Below are positions 47,699 to 56,480 of a stretch of DNA of 64,000 nt, one piece after another. Source of the DNA: Flavimaricola marinus (lineage in GTDB: Bacteria > Pseudomonadota > Alphaproteobacteria > Rhodobacterales > Rhodobacteraceae); contig NZ_FXZK01000003.1 in assembly GCF_900184895.1 (NCBI RefSeq), positions 310,001 to 374,000 of the forward strand, given 5' to 3'. Within the stretch, counting starts at the first letter, position 1. Each line of letters opens with the position of its first letter. The position numbers and the translations under genes are program-made. The notes below the pieces were generated by a model, which did not search any database, was not told the origin of the DNA, and was given only the letters and a program-made list of their open reading frames with translations.

Positions 47699-49008
47699 GC
47701 GCGGGCCCTCGATGCTGTGGTGATCGGATGCTCCAAAAAGCAGGCGACGTCGTGTCCGGCGCTGACGGGCTGTAGTGCCGGGTCGTGGCTGGCACAGGGC
47801 CCGTGCGCCTTTGCGCAGCGGTCGGCAAACCGGCAGGACGGCCCCGGATCGATCAATTCGGGCACCGATCCCGGGATCGCCGCCAGTTGTCCGCGCGGTG
47901 TGCGCGTGGTCGGCACGGCCGCCAGCAGCCCTTGGGTGTAGGGGTGGCGCGGGTTGGTGAAAAGCTGCTCTACGTCGCCGATTTCGACGACCCGCCCGGC
48001 ATACATCACCGCGACCCGGTCGCAGATGTGGCGCACCACGGACAGGTCGTGGCTGATGTAGATGACGCTGCTGCCACGGCTGGTCTGCAACTGCCGGACC
48101 AGATCGAGGATCCGCGCCTGCACCGTCACGTCGAGCGCTGTCGTCGGCTCGTCTGCGATGATCAGATCGGGGTCACAGGCAAGCGCTTGCGCGATCATCA
48201 CCCGCTGCCGCATCCCGCCCGACAGCTCATGCGGAAAGCTCTGCATGACCCGTTGCGGATTGGGGATCTGCGTCTCGGAGAGCGCCGCGGCGATCCGTTC
48301 GTCCAACGCCTGCCGGATGGCCCGGTGTTTGCGCCGCATGGCGCCCGAGAGCTTGACCAGGAGGCGGTCTGTGCCGCGGTCCTGCTGGCTGGCCAAACGC
48401 CGAAGGGCCGAGGCTTGCCAGCCCGGCTGGTCCTCCGCGATCCCGGCAGCGGCCAAGAGGTCGGCATGACGATGCTGCAGGAAAACCTCGCCCAGTTGCT
48501 CGCCTATGGTCAGCGTCGGGTTCAGCGCCTTGCTCGGATCCTGAAAGATCATGGCGATCCGATCGCCCCGGATATCGCGCATCCGCGCGTCCGAGATCGT
48601 GAGCAGATCAAGGCTTTCGATGCCGGTCTGGTCGCATGTGGTGCACCCTTGGCCACGGCATTTCGGGCAGGGGGCGGGCCTGCGCCCGCTGTCGTCGCAG
48701 CGTTCGCAGCCGTCGCCTTGGCAATCGGGGCAAGTGGTCTGCGGCCGGAACATGACGCTGCCGCCTGCCAGAATGCCCGGTGGCACCGGCAAGAGCCGCA
48801 GAAACGCCCGCCCGGTGACGGATTTTCCGCAACCGGTTTCCCCCACCAGCCCCAGCGTTTCACCGTCGCGCACGTCGAAGTCGACGCCGTCGACGGCATG
48901 CACTCGTCCAGCCTTGGACTGAAAGTGAACCTTCAGCCCCCGCACCGAGGCGATGGTGACAGGCGTGACGGGTCGCGCCGATTTGGTGTCGGACATCTCC
49001 ATGCTCAT
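47695..49008 (-). CDS. Peptide/nickel-class ABC importer ATPase (DppD/OppD type) with Cys-rich insert
   Basis: 437 aa from ATG 49008, about 100 longer than a standard DppD. Walker A GETGCGKS (56-63), Q-loop Gln156, signature LSGGM (262-266), Walker B LIIADE (282-287). Between Walker A and the Q-loop lies an insert with four CxxC pairs (Cys93/96, 101/104, 114/117, 122/125) arranged as CxxCxGxG-like repeats, as in the zinc finger of DnaJ. A second, helical insert spans about 178-245. The C-terminal CRFADRC and later cysteines are the usual oligopeptide tail. ATG overlaps the permease stop by one base. Confidence 0.93.
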   Translation of the reverse strand: MSMEMSDTKSARPVTPVTIASVRGLKVHFQSKAGRVHAVDGVDFDVRDGETLGLVGETGCGKSVTGRAFLRLLPVPPGILAGGSVMFRPQTTCPDCQGDGCERCDDSGRRPAPCPKCRGQGCTTCDQTGIESLDLLTISDARMRDIRGDRIAMIFQDPSKALNPTLTIGEQLGEVFLQHRHADLLAAAGIAEDQPGWQASALRRLASQQDRGTDRLLVKLSGAMRRKHRAIRQALDERIAAALSETQIPNPQRVMQSFPHELSGGMRQRVMIAQALACDPDLIIADEPTTALDVTVQARILDLVRQLQTSRGSSVIYISHDLSVVRHICDRVAVMYAGRVVEIGDVEQLFTNPRHPYTQGLLAAVPTTRTPRGQLAAIPGSVPELIDPGPSCRFADRCAKAHGPCASHDPALQPVSAGHDVACFLEHPITTASRARA

Positions 49009-49934
49009 CACCGGCCCTCCGTGCGGGGATCTAGCGCGTCGCGCAGCCCGTCGCCCACGAGGTTGAACGCCAGCGCCCAGAGAAAGATCATCAGCCCCGG
49101 AAAGGTCGACGCCCACCAGCGGCCAGAGGCGATGCCCGCTTGCCCTTCGGACACCAGCACCCCCCATTCCGCGATCCCGGATTCCGCCAGCCCGATGAAC
49201 GACAGGGTCGCTCCGATCAGAACGATGGCCCCCATATCGAGCGTGGCTTGCACGATGACCGGCGTGGCCGCATTGGGCAGGATGTCACGGAAATAGATGT
49301 TGAGCCGGCTGTCTCCCATGATCCGGGCGGCGTCGACGTAGTCGTTCTGTTTCACCAGAATGATCTGCGCCCGCATGATCCGGGCGTATTTCACCCAGAA
49401 TACAAGGCACAGCGACAGGATGATGTTGGTGAACGACGGCCCGAGGATGGCGGCAATCGCCAGGGCAAAGATCAGTTCGGGGATCGACAGGAACACATCG
49501 ACGATCCGCATCAGGATCTCGTCGATCTTGCCACCCACCATGCCCGCGATGCTGCCTATGGCGGTGCCGATCACGACTGTGACCGAGACCACGATGATCG
49601 ACAGTTGCAGCGATGTTCGGCTGCCCCAGATGATTCCGTAGAGCACATCGCCGCCGGTGTTGGTGGTGCCCAACGGGTGGTTCGGGGTGCCGGGCGGCAT
49701 CCGCAAGGCGCCCCAGTCGCGTGGCATCTGATAGGGGTCTGGCGCGTTTGGCGTGGTCAGCCACGGCGCGAACAGCGCCATGCTCAGCATCAAGAGGATG
49801 ATGACAAAGCCGAAGATCGTCGTCGGGTTCGACAGGATCTTGACGGCCAGTTCGCCAGAGCGCCGCATACGCACCCGCAGCGCCGTTTCGCGGGGCAGGG
49901 ACGGGCGGCGGAGGGGGGAGGATGCATCTGTCAT
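49008..49934 (-). CDS. Peptide/nickel-class ABC importer permease (DppC type)
   Basis: Inner-membrane permease (308 aa) with about six hydrophobic segments: one near residues 37-58 and five from 100 on. The EAA-like coupling loop that contacts the ATPase is visible near residue 210 (DAARIMGDSRLNIYFRDILPN). An N-terminal extension of about 35 basic residues is typical of DppC. Stop and start codons overlap with neighbours on both sides. Confidence 0.94.
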   Translation of the reverse strand: MTDASSPLRRPSLPRETALRVRMRRSGELAVKILSNPTTIFGFVIILLMLSMALFAPWLTTPNAPDPYQMPRDWGALRMPPGTPNHPLGTTNTGGDVLYGIIWGSRTSLQLSIIVVSVTVVIGTAIGSIAGMVGGKIDEILMRIVDVFLSIPELIFALAIAAILGPSFTNIILSLCLVFWVKYARIMRAQIILVKQNDYVDAARIMGDSRLNIYFRDILPNAATPVIVQATLDMGAIVLIGATLSFIGLAESGIAEWGVLVSEGQAGIASGRWWASTFPGLMIFLWALAFNLVGDGLRDALDPRTEGR

Positions 49935-49936
49935 GC

Positions 49937-50950
49937 TCAGTCCCCCAACCGGACGCGCGGGTCAAGCTTGGCATAGATGATGTCGACCACCAGATTTGCC
50001 AGCAGGAACAATACGCTGGTGAACAGCACATAGGTCATGATCGTGGCCTGATCGCCGCGCACCACGGCGTCGGCCATCCAGCGCCCAAGGCCTGGCCATC
50101 GAAAGATGATCTCGGCGGCAATCGCCCCCTGCATCAGAAACGCGATGGTCAGGCCGATCACGGTGACCGTCGGCACCAGCGCATTACGCTTGGCATGCCG
50201 CTTGAGCACCAGCCGTTCAGGCAGGCCCTTGGCGCGCGCCGCATCGACATAGTCCTGCTGGAGTTCTTCGATCAGGGATGACCGCATCATCCGGGCAATG
50301 ATCGCCACCCCGCCAAAGCCCAGCGTGATCGAGGGCAGAACGAGGTGCCAAAGCGCGTCGAGCAGAGCGGTCAGGCTGCCCGCGAGGATCGAATCGATGA
50401 TGTAGAACCCTGTCGGGTGGGCGATGCTTTCCCAGATGTCATTGGTGCTGCGTCCGACCGGGAACCAGCCCAGATTGGCCCAAAACACGATGAGCAGCAG
50501 GATGCCAAACCAAAACAGCGGCAGGCTGGCGGCACTGACCGCGACGATCCGGGTAATATGGTCGGGCATCTTGTTGCGGCGCACCCCGGCATATGTCCCG
50601 AGCCACAGCCCAAGCGCCACGGCCACGATCGCGGAGGTGATCGACAGCTCCATCGTCGCCGCGAATTTCGCCGGAAAGACGTCGGCAACCGGGGCGGAGG
50701 CCACACCGGACCAGCCGAAATCGCCCTGAAACACGCCCTTGAGCCAGTAGAAATACTGCACCGGCAGGGGCTTGTCCAAATTGAAGCGCTGTTCGATTTG
50801 CAGCACCTCGGCGGCGGACATCTCGTGGCTGAGATAGACCCCCACAGGTGAGCCCGCGATGCGGGTCAGCGAAAACACGATGATCGACACCCCCAAGAGC
50901 AGGATGGGCAGCACGATCAGACGTCGGATGATATAGTCGCGAAGTTGCAT
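49937..50950 (-). CDS. Peptide/nickel-class ABC importer permease (DppB type)
   Basis: Inner-membrane permease (337 aa). The first membrane segment is at residues 10-30, followed by a periplasmic loop, then five more; the coupling loop is DAARAKGLPERLVLKRHAKRNA near residue 235. It is the partner of the DppC-type permease, two bases downstream. It lies 91 bases after the substrate-binding-protein gene. Confidence 0.94.
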   Translation of the reverse strand: MQLRDYIIRRLIVLPILLLGVSIIVFSLTRIAGSPVGVYLSHEMSAAEVLQIEQRFNLDKPLPVQYFYWLKGVFQGDFGWSGVASAPVADVFPAKFAATMELSITSAIVAVALGLWLGTYAGVRRNKMPDHITRIVAVSAASLPLFWFGILLLIVFWANLGWFPVGRSTNDIWESIAHPTGFYIIDSILAGSLTALLDALWHLVLPSITLGFGGVAIIARMMRSSLIEELQQDYVDAARAKGLPERLVLKRHAKRNALVPTVTVIGLTIAFLMQGAIAAEIIFRWPGLGRWMADAVVRGDQATIMTYVLFTSVLFLLANLVVDIIYAKLDPRVRLGD

Positions 50951-51041
50951 GGGGCCTCGTCTGGCTCAAATGGGGCAGGGTGGTGGGCCGGAGCAGGCCC
51001 TTGGCATCCGGTCAGACGCCAAGGGCCATGTCGGTCGGCGC

Positions 51042-52700
51042 CTAGTTCTGCTTGTCGTAGAGCGCGAAGTTCATCGACGGGCGTGGCCACAGCGGCTGGA
51101 TCACCATGCCCTTGATGGTGTCACGATAGGCGGTGACGGCCCCTTCCTGCGCCCCGATGAGCCACATCGGATCGTCGTAGAGCACGCGCTGTGCCTCTCC
51201 GATCAGGTCCGCGCGGGTCGCCGGGTCGAGCTCTTGGGCAATCGCGTCGATCAACGCGCCGACGGCCTCGGGATCGGCGTAGCCGTTGGCAAAGCCGTGC
51301 ACCTCGCCCCATTCGCCGTCGGGATGGGCATAGGTCTCCAGATAGGCCGACGGGTCTGCCGCTGGATCGCCGTTCTTGGCCCACATGGCATATTCGACCG
51401 GGCTTTGGGCCAATGCCTCGTCAAAGACCGCCTCGGCCACTCCGGCCACGTTGATGCGGAAGTTCGGGTTCAGCCGCTCGATTGAATCCTTGAGGATCAG
51501 GCACTGAATTTCGAACAAAGACCCGGATTCGACGACAACCGAGACGGTGAATCCTTCGTCCCAAACACCGGCTTCGCGGAACAAGCGCTCTGCTTCGGCC
51601 AAATCCTGAGTGTCATAGATCGGGGCTTCTGGATCATACCCAAACACGCCGATTGGCACGTAATGCGGATTGACCTGACCAAACCCGGCGAGGGCGCCAT
51701 TCACGAAGGCGTTGTAATCGAAGGCGTAGTTGAATGCCTTGCGGATACGGACATCGTGAAAGAAGTCGAGCGGGATTGTATCGCCCGACGGCAAGACGCC
51801 TTCGGGGATGTTGAGGTTGAACCCGATGTGCAGCGGCTCCAGCAAGAGCCCTTCGCCGTAGACGATAACGCCTTCGACGCCTTCAAGATCAGCAATATAG
51901 GAAGGATCGGTCTCGACCGTATCAAACTCGCCCGCGCGCAGGCCCAGCACCCGCACGTCCGGATCAAGCCCGAATTCCCAGCGCACGTTGTCAAAGGCTG
52001 GCGTGCCCCAATAGCCGTCGTTGACTTCGATCGTCAGGTTCTCGGTGCGGTTCCAGCCCGCAAGCTGATACGGCCCGGTGCCGACAGGATTTCCCGAGAG
52101 AAACTCGTTTGGCTCACCTTCGGCGACACCGCCGTTTGCCTCGACCGCGTCCTGGCTGACGATGGAGGCTGTCATCGGTAAGACCGACGAATACAGGAAG
52201 CTTGCGTCAATCTGGTTCAGCGTCACTTCGAAAGTGAAATCGTCAACGACGCGCATCTCGGCGATCTTGTCGCTGAGAATATCAGAGGCCCCTTCGGGCA
52301 TCGCCATTTCAATCACCCGGTCCCACGAATACATCACATCGTCGGCCGTGAACGGGGTGCCATCGTGGAACACCACGCCTTCGCGCAGCGGGAAGGTGTA
52401 GGTCAGCCCATCCTCCGAGATCAGCCCATTGTCGCGGGTTGGCACCTCTGTCGCCAACGACGGCAACAAATCGGCAGAGTCGGCCCCGACCGTCAGCAGC
52501 CGATCATAGACGTGAAAGATGACCGCTTCGCCGCCCGCGCCCGGTTCGACCTGCGATGGGTCGAGCGTGGCGGGTTCCTCATCCGCGCCGTGCACGATGG
52601 TGTCGCGCATGTCCTGAGCAAAGGCACCTGTGGCAAAGAGCAGGCCGATGGCGGTCGTCACGACCAGTGGTCGCAATTCGAGACGTCTTTCGAAGTTCAT
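51042..52700 (-). CDS. ABC importer periplasmic substrate-binding protein, peptide/nickel class
   Basis: Family 5 extracellular solute-binding protein (552 aa). Signal peptide residues 1-28 end GAFA, then QDM. Motifs include EPATLDPSQV and DGLTYTFPLREGVVFHDGTPFTADDVMYSWDRV near residue 100, typical of DppA/OppA. Start ATG 52700 follows GGGGGGAG. It heads the five-gene importer; ligand (peptide, opine, or other) cannot be deduced. Confidence 0.95.
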   Translation of the reverse strand: MNFERRLELRPLVVTTAIGLLFATGAFAQDMRDTIVHGADEEPATLDPSQVEPGAGGEAVIFHVYDRLLTVGADSADLLPSLATEVPTRDNGLISEDGLTYTFPLREGVVFHDGTPFTADDVMYSWDRVIEMAMPEGASDILSDKIAEMRVVDDFTFEVTLNQIDASFLYSSVLPMTASIVSQDAVEANGGVAEGEPNEFLSGNPVGTGPYQLAGWNRTENLTIEVNDGYWGTPAFDNVRWEFGLDPDVRVLGLRAGEFDTVETDPSYIADLEGVEGVIVYGEGLLLEPLHIGFNLNIPEGVLPSGDTIPLDFFHDVRIRKAFNYAFDYNAFVNGALAGFGQVNPHYVPIGVFGYDPEAPIYDTQDLAEAERLFREAGVWDEGFTVSVVVESGSLFEIQCLILKDSIERLNPNFRINVAGVAEAVFDEALAQSPVEYAMWAKNGDPAADPSAYLETYAHPDGEWGEVHGFANGYADPEAVGALIDAIAQELDPATRADLIGEAQRVLYDDPMWLIGAQEGAVTAYRDTIKGMVIQPLWPRPSMNFALYDKQN

Positions 52701-53175
52701 TGTGGTTTCTCCCCCCTGTGATCGCTCAACCTGCGAAACCTCTTAAACACGTCTCCTCGTAACCCTCAGCTTGCGCAATCGTTTGCACCGGCAAGCGTAG
52801 CAAAGCGATGTCTTTGTGTCTACGGTTTCACCGTGACGCGCATGTCGGGGGGATGGGCCGCAACCAAGATGTTGTGACTGTTGGTTAATACTAGGCGGGC
52901 GGGGGCGGGGAGGCGGGCCAAGACATGCGACGGAGAGAGGCACCCCCGTGATCCCGCGACCGAAAGCAAGACCCGGCGAAGCGGGATTCTCTGCCCATTG
53001 CGTCCGCGTGCCAATTCACACGGCTAACCAATACGCATGACGGCTGTGACGCTCATCGCCCCGGGGAGACGCACACGCCGCATCCAACCTGCAACTCAAA
53101 ATGGCTGACCGCCGTAATCAGATGCGCCGCGTTGCTATCGGATAGAAAAGCGGCACCATCGAGATGATGCGCTCC
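52701..53175. other. Intergenic region between the ABC importer and the envelope cluster
   Basis: 475 bases with no convincing gene. It should contain the promoter of the importer (minus strand). A small hairpin ACGGT TTC ACCGT is at 52822-52834. Nothing else recognised. Confidence 0.6.
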
Positions 53176-54117
53176 TCACCCCTTCCGTTTCTCAAAGAAT
53201 GGTAACAGCAACGGGGCAATCAGTGAAAACAGCAAGGACAGCGCCAAGAGGCCCGAGCTTGCCGCTGCCCGCTGTATCCAGTTGGGACGCACCAACAGTG
53301 CCTCGCTGCGGCCAGCATAGGCGATTTCAACCATGCTGTTGGATTCGACCCCGAGGCCCACGACATGAATGCCCGCTTCGCCATCACTGTCCATGGTGAT
53401 AGAGCCCGACACCTGATTGGAGAAGAGCCTTGGCTCGTCCAACGGCTCTTCATCCTCACATGGCGAAATCCAGTTCCTCTTGCACACTATGCGGATCGCA
53501 TCGCCGCGCCGGATTTCGCCCTGCCGGGTGACGTCAGGAGACCACGAGGGCAAGAACCGCGCCAACAGTCCCTGTTCATAGATCGTATACTGGCCTTCCA
53601 GCACATAGCCGGTCGAGCCTGCGCCGATCTCTTGGCCGATGGTCACATGGCCGACGAAGGCGAGCGCACCGTTGCGCTGTGCGTCCTCGTGCGAGAGGAT
53701 GAAGACGGTATTGGCGGGCCAATTTGACCCCTCGTTCAACGACGTGATGCGCAGGTCGTCTGTCGTCCAGTCGATCCGAAGCTGTTGGCCCCGGACCCAT
53801 TCATAGTCCTCGTCCGGCAAGGTGAGTTGGCTCGCCATCGCGCCACAATCAGGATCGGTAAGATCACGGTCCAACGACGGAGCGCAAACGATGGCGCCAT
53901 CCAGATTCCACTGCAGCGGCTCGCCCATGATCTGGACCTCCGCCGAAAGGCTGCGTGCCTGAAGCTGAATCGTCCGCGTAGGGGCAAGCAGGATCAGAAC
54001 GGTGAGCAAGACCATGATGGCGAGCGCGAATTGAGCGGTTTTGCCAGCCGCTACCATGCGGCGAAGGGTGCGTCGGATGGCACCGAAGGGCGGACGAGGA
54101 TCCGGCGCCTCTGTCAT
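53176..54117 (-). CDS. Unknown membrane protein with extracytoplasmic domain (envelope cluster, gene A)
   Basis: Not recognised. 313 aa from ATG 54117. A cytoplasmic basic N-terminus (1-25) precedes one membrane segment (about 28-46), a beta-rich extracytoplasmic domain (47-285) with four Cys in two close pairs (VCAPSLDRDLTDPDC and VCKRNWISPC), and a second membrane segment (about 287-307) with a short positive tail. Four Cys in pairs suggest disulfides. It overlaps gene B by 4 bases and so is translated with it. Possibly a scaffold or sensor anchoring the secreted partners. Confidence 0.7.
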   Translation of the reverse strand: MTEAPDPRPPFGAIRRTLRRMVAAGKTAQFALAIMVLLTVLILLAPTRTIQLQARSLSAEVQIMGEPLQWNLDGAIVCAPSLDRDLTDPDCGAMASQLTLPDEDYEWVRGQQLRIDWTTDDLRITSLNEGSNWPANTVFILSHEDAQRNGALAFVGHVTIGQEIGAGSTGYVLEGQYTIYEQGLLARFLPSWSPDVTRQGEIRRGDAIRIVCKRNWISPCEDEEPLDEPRLFSNQVSGSITMDSDGEAGIHVVGLGVESNSMVEIAYAGRSEALLVRPNWIQRAAASSGLLALSLLFSLIAPLLLPFFEKRKG

Positions 54118-54803
54118 CTTGTGTCGATCAGGATTGTCTCGATCCGGCCCCGACGTCCGTTCTTGATCGGCTGTAATTCCACATAGAATTGCGTCATGTC
54201 GAGCGGCAGTGGCAACACGCAACGCTGATCGAAGGCCACCGAGATATCGGCGCCGATCGGCTCGCATTCGACGCCGGAGCCCTGCTGCGGATAGGCGACG
54301 ACCCTGTCGGCGTCAAAGCTGTTCACAAAGATCGCAAAGCTATCGCCGGGCCGTGCATCGCGCCACAGGCCGAGGGCGTTTGGCGTGTCGTCCGTCACGG
54401 CGTCGCAATCGTCGCGAGTGATGCGAATGCCAAAGCCTTCGGGGTGCAGGCTCGTGATGATGCCGTCATGCTCGGAATCGCGCAGGTGCGGCACCTCGAC
54501 GGGGGCGGTCAGGTCTTGCGGCATGTGATAGGTGTTCACGCTGTCATACAGCCCGTCAGACGAGTTGGTCCGCACGCAAAAATGCGGGGCATCGGCCCAT
54601 CGCGCCGGGATCAGAGCGTGCAGATCGGCCTCCGCCGACCCACCCAGAAACTGAAGCCCCACAACCCGCGCGCCGCCTGTGTTGGCCTCGGGGCGGACGG
54701 ATTCGTTGAAAGGCTCTGTCACCAGACGCGCCTCTTCGGCAGTGGACGGCGCAGGCAAACTGGTCAAAACTGAGAGCAACCCCGCTGCGAGAGCCGTCAT
54801 CAT
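54114..54803 (-). CDS. Unknown secreted protein (envelope cluster, gene B)
   Basis: Not recognised. 229 aa if started at ATG 54803 (MMTALAAGLL), which gives a standard signal peptide ending near STAEE; the frame is open to GTG 54839 but neither start has a clear ribosome site. The mature part is rich in strands with four Cys (HFCVRT, DDCDAV, VECEPIG, RCVLPL). The start codon lies on top of the divergent protease-like gene's start, and the stop overlaps gene A. No homology recalled. Confidence 0.65.
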   Translation of the reverse strand: MMTALAAGLLSVLTSLPAPSTAEEARLVTEPFNESVRPEANTGGARVVGLQFLGGSAEADLHALIPARWADAPHFCVRTNSSDGLYDSVNTYHMPQDLTAPVEVPHLRDSEHDGIITSLHPEGFGIRITRDDCDAVTDDTPNALGLWRDARPGDSFAIFVNSFDADRVVAYPQQGSGVECEPIGADISVAFDQRCVLPLPLDMTQFYVELQPIKNGRRGRIETILIDTR

Positions 54804-55857
54804 GCTGAAATTGGTTTTGTCGTTTGTCACACTAGTCACCGTGGCTACAGCATCTTGGGCGCAACCTGTTCGAATCGACGCCTACCAAAATGGGCAGGGC
54901 TTCATGTTCAAGGATAGTGGCATCTGTTGGGTCTTGATGCCAAGACATTTGCTCGACGATCTGGACGACCGGTTCGAGGCGGAAACCTCGCCCGCTCCGT
55001 CGCTCTTTGGCAATGGAACCGCATTCGCGGATTTCTGGGACGGCATGGATTTCGCCATCGGCAATCTGCGGCAGGCGGCGGGGGATACCGCTTGCACCGC
55101 CAGTCTCGAGGACATCTCGCAGACCCGCCTGGTGGCTGGGCGCGTCCAACGCGGATTTCTGCGCTATGTCGAAATCGGCGGAAATGTCGTCGATTACCCC
55201 ATGACCATCGTGGATACCGGCGATCACAAGACATTTGACGCCGAGTTCACCCGCGCGGGCGATCGGGCGTTTCAGGGCATGTCGGGCGGGTTCTTCTTTG
55301 CGCAGGGCCAGCCTGTGGGCATGGTGGTGCGAAGCCCGGATGGCGGGCTGCGGATGACCTTCATCCGGATCGAAGAGATCGCCTTTGCCACACGCCAGTG
55401 GCTTGCGGGACGGTCCCGCAACGTGGTGCTGGTCCCCAACGCCCAAGCGGCAGAGCGCGGGCAACTACCGCTGCGCCTGCTCGACTATGGCACACCTCCC
55501 GTGTCACCGGACACCTCGGCCGAGGGGCTGGCGAACGCGACGGGGGCCTATCATTTCGACTTTACCGGCCCCACGACGCTGACCTTCGGCGTCGGCGAGG
55601 GGGCCGCCGCGGTCGGCGTCAGCCGGGTGCGGGTGGTCTCCGAAGGTGACGGGGCCAAGCCACTGGGCATACGCATCATGATCGACCCCTCCGAGGGCGG
55701 CGGCAACCCGCAGCGCTTTGCCCGTGGCGAAATGGCGCCCGATGGCACATTCGACACCAGCGACCGCGCCGAGCGCTTTGCGCGGCGGGTAATCATCGCA
55801 ATTGACAGCGTGCAGGGCGCTGGCCCGGTGCGGATCGACCGGGTCGAAGTCTATTGA
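54802..55857 (+). CDS. Secreted trypsin-fold serine protease-like protein (envelope cluster, gene C)
   Basis: 351 aa from ATG 54802. Signal peptide 1-20 (SWA, then QPV). The first 200 residues show a possible S1 triad in the right order: His49 (VLMPRHLL), Asp83 (MDFAIGNL) and Ser161 within GMSGG (159-163), followed by GQPVGMVV like the strand after the active serine in V8/trypsin-fold enzymes. The His is preceded by PR instead of the usual TAxH, so activity is uncertain. Residues about 240-351 form a beta-rich domain resembling a jelly-roll or cell-surface module. It is divergent from gene B and its end overlaps that of gene D by 7 bases. Confidence 0.7.
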   Translation: MLKLVLSFVTLVTVATASWAQPVRIDAYQNGQGFMFKDSGICWVLMPRHLLDDLDDRFEAETSPAPSLFGNGTAFADFWDGMDFAIGNLRQAAGDTACTASLEDISQTRLVAGRVQRGFLRYVEIGGNVVDYPMTIVDTGDHKTFDAEFTRAGDRAFQGMSGGFFFAQGQPVGMVVRSPDGGLRMTFIRIEEIAFATRQWLAGRSRNVVLVPNAQAAERGQLPLRLLDYGTPPVSPDTSAEGLANATGAYHFDFTGPTTLTFGVGEGAAAVGVSRVRVVSEGDGAKPLGIRIMIDPSEGGGNPQRFARGEMAPDGTFDTSDRAERFARRVIIAIDSVQGAGPVRIDRVEVY

Positions 55858-56480
55858 AGCTGGCCCAATAGCGGGATCGTCAGGCTGATCGGGCCGGTGA
55901 ACTGATTGCTTGAAAAGCTGTGACTGATCGAACCGACCAGTTCGCCGCTATCATTCAGCCGCGCCGTGCCCCAGGCGGCACCGACAAAGAAGCTGACCTC
56001 CGTCCCGCCCAACCGATTGAAGCAGTCGTTGGGGCGGGTGGGAGAGCCAAAGCAATTTTGATCCTCCAGATAGGGACCGATCGGGATCGGAAAGCTGCCG
56101 GTTCTGTCAGAGGACAACGACCCATTGGCGTTCATCCACCGGGCAAACCCCGAGTTGACCTCCTCTTCGCCCTCGACAGAGGCAAAGGCGATCAAGGTGG
56201 GTTGGGTCTTTAGATAGGCCTCCAGCGCCACGCCGCGGGCGACGCCGCTGGTGCTGCTGAGCCCGGCACGCAGGGCCAGCCGCTGCATCGCGGCATCCCC
56301 CGATGCCAGCATCAGCCGCATGGCCGTGAGCGCCTTTTCCTCGTTCGGGCCGTTCAACACCTCCATCAATTGCTCCAGCTCCGATGTCGGTGCGTCGAGC
56401 GCTCCGAGGATCTCGGCGGCAGTGGATTGCGCCACCGCCGGCAGAGGCATCAGCAGCGCCAGCGCCATAGCTCGGATCAT
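55851..56480 (-). CDS. Unknown secreted protein, paralog of next gene (envelope cluster, gene D)
   Basis: Not recognised. 209 aa; signal peptide 1-17 (PAVA, then QST). Residues 67-95 carry a helical pattern RLALRAGLSSTS...ALEAYLKTQPTL shared with the neighbouring gene. A CX9C pair is at Cys143/Cys153. A C-terminal strand segment ends LNDSGELVGS. It is coupled to gene E by a 4-base overlap and converges with the protease-like gene. Confidence 0.7.
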   Translation of the reverse strand: MIRAMALALLMPLPAVAQSTAAEILGALDAPTSELEQLMEVLNGPNEEKALTAMRLMLASGDAAMQRLALRAGLSSTSGVARGVALEAYLKTQPTLIAFASVEGEEEVNSGFARWMNANGSLSSDRTGSFPIPIGPYLEDQNCFGSPTRPNDCFNRLGGTEVSFFVGAAWGTARLNDSGELVGSISHSFSSNQFTGPISLTIPLLGQLQ

